Source: Ridgeia piscesae (lineage: Eukaryota; Annelida; Polychaeta; Sabellida; Siboglinidae). Taken from it: 64,000 nt of DNA. The DNA lies in the NCBI GenBank assembly GCA_025642075.2, contig JAODUO010000549.1, positions 62,001 through 126,000 of the forward strand, read 5' to 3'. The position numbers and the translations under genes were made by a program. Shown piece by piece: positions 63,640 through 64,000 of this stretch. Below the pieces are notes generated by a model. It had not been told where the DNA came from, did no database searches, and was given only the letters and a program-made list of their open reading frames with translations. Each line of letters opens with the position of its first letter. Position 1 is the first letter of the stretch.

Positions 63640-64000
63640 GTGGAACAAATGAAGTGACATGTCCTGCCCTCTCCACAGTAGATCTTTTTTACTTCAAGAT
63701 GGTGGAACAAATGAAGTGACATGTCCTCCCCTCTCCACAGTAGATCTTTTTTACTTCAAGATGGTGGAACAAATGAAGTGACATGTCCTCCCCTCTCCAT
63801 GGTAGATCTTTTTTACTTCAAGATGGTGGAACAAATGAAGTGACATGTCCTCCCCTCTCCACAGTAGATCTTTTTTACTTCAAGATGGTGGAACAAATGA
63901 AGTGACATGTCCTCCCCTCTCCATGGTAGATCTTTTTTACTTCAAGATGGTGGAACAAATGAAGTGACATGTCCTCCCCTCTCCACAGTAGATCTTTTTT
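63640..64000. repeat. 62-bp tandem array, at least 5.8 copies
   Basis: Copies start at 63640, 63702, 63764, 63826, 63888 and 63950; each begins GTGGAACAAATGAAGTGACA and includes TAGATCTTTTTTACTTCAAG. Copies 1, 2, 4 and 6 have CTCCACAG; copies 3 and 5 have CTCCATGG. The array continues past the right edge of the window. Confidence 0.97.

Overview
This is eukaryotic DNA, AT-rich and intron-rich, from a marine-invertebrate type of genome. The evidence is short coding exons with GT-AG borders separated by kilobase introns, tRNA-derived SINEs, LINE-type and LTR retrotransposons, and very long microsatellites. A lophotrochozoan, perhaps a mollusc, is my best guess, but nothing here proves the phylum.

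Layout, left to right. The left end (1-15.1 kb) holds the 5' end of a CaMKII gene on the minus strand. Exon 1 is at 15009-15073 and exon 2 at 10231-10325. Their lengths (65 and 95 nt), phases and protein (start Met, glycine-rich loop, ATP-binding Lys) fit the CaMKII family. I find no later CaMKII exon, so 1-10.2 kb is probably intron 2. That stretch carries a tRNA-Asp-derived SINE whose tRNA 3' part is repeated ten times in a 54-bp array (1549-2088). From 15.1 to 34.2 kb there is mostly non-coding DNA with a 24-bp minisatellite, a long hairpin, several SINEs and one unassigned candidate exon. A five-exon plus-strand gene for a small ankyrin-like protein lies at 34298-37398. Its exon phases join perfectly except for one extra base in exon 4.

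At 39.5-44 kb is a near full-length LINE with an SGNH-esterase-like ORF1 and an endonuclease/reverse-transcriptase ORF2, broken only by small indels. A decayed second LINE (RTE-like) follows at 45.3-46.2 kb. At 47119-50582 is a young LTR retrotransposon on the minus strand. Its two 307-bp LTRs differ at 3 positions, and it encodes only a Gag with two CCHC knuckles and a long coiled-coil C terminus. There is no pol, and it sits between a long (GT)n and a long (TA)n.

The right part (51-56.2 kb) is dominated by simple repeats, ending in a 600-bp purine tract and a 490-bp CG/CA alternating tract. Just downstream is the 5' end of the BK (Slo1) calcium-activated potassium channel gene on the plus strand. 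Exon 1 is 56657-56968 and exon 2 is 58675-58739, with an upstream ORF ending one base before the start codon. The rest of the window is BK intron 2 with microsatellites and a 62-bp tandem array running off the right edge.

The three host genes do not form an operon-like unit. CaMKII and BK are both calcium-dependent neuronal or muscle signalling genes and point away from each other, about 41 kb apart, with the ankyrin gene between them. Several one-base frameshifts (ankyrin exon 4, LINE ORFs) may be assembly indels rather than biology.
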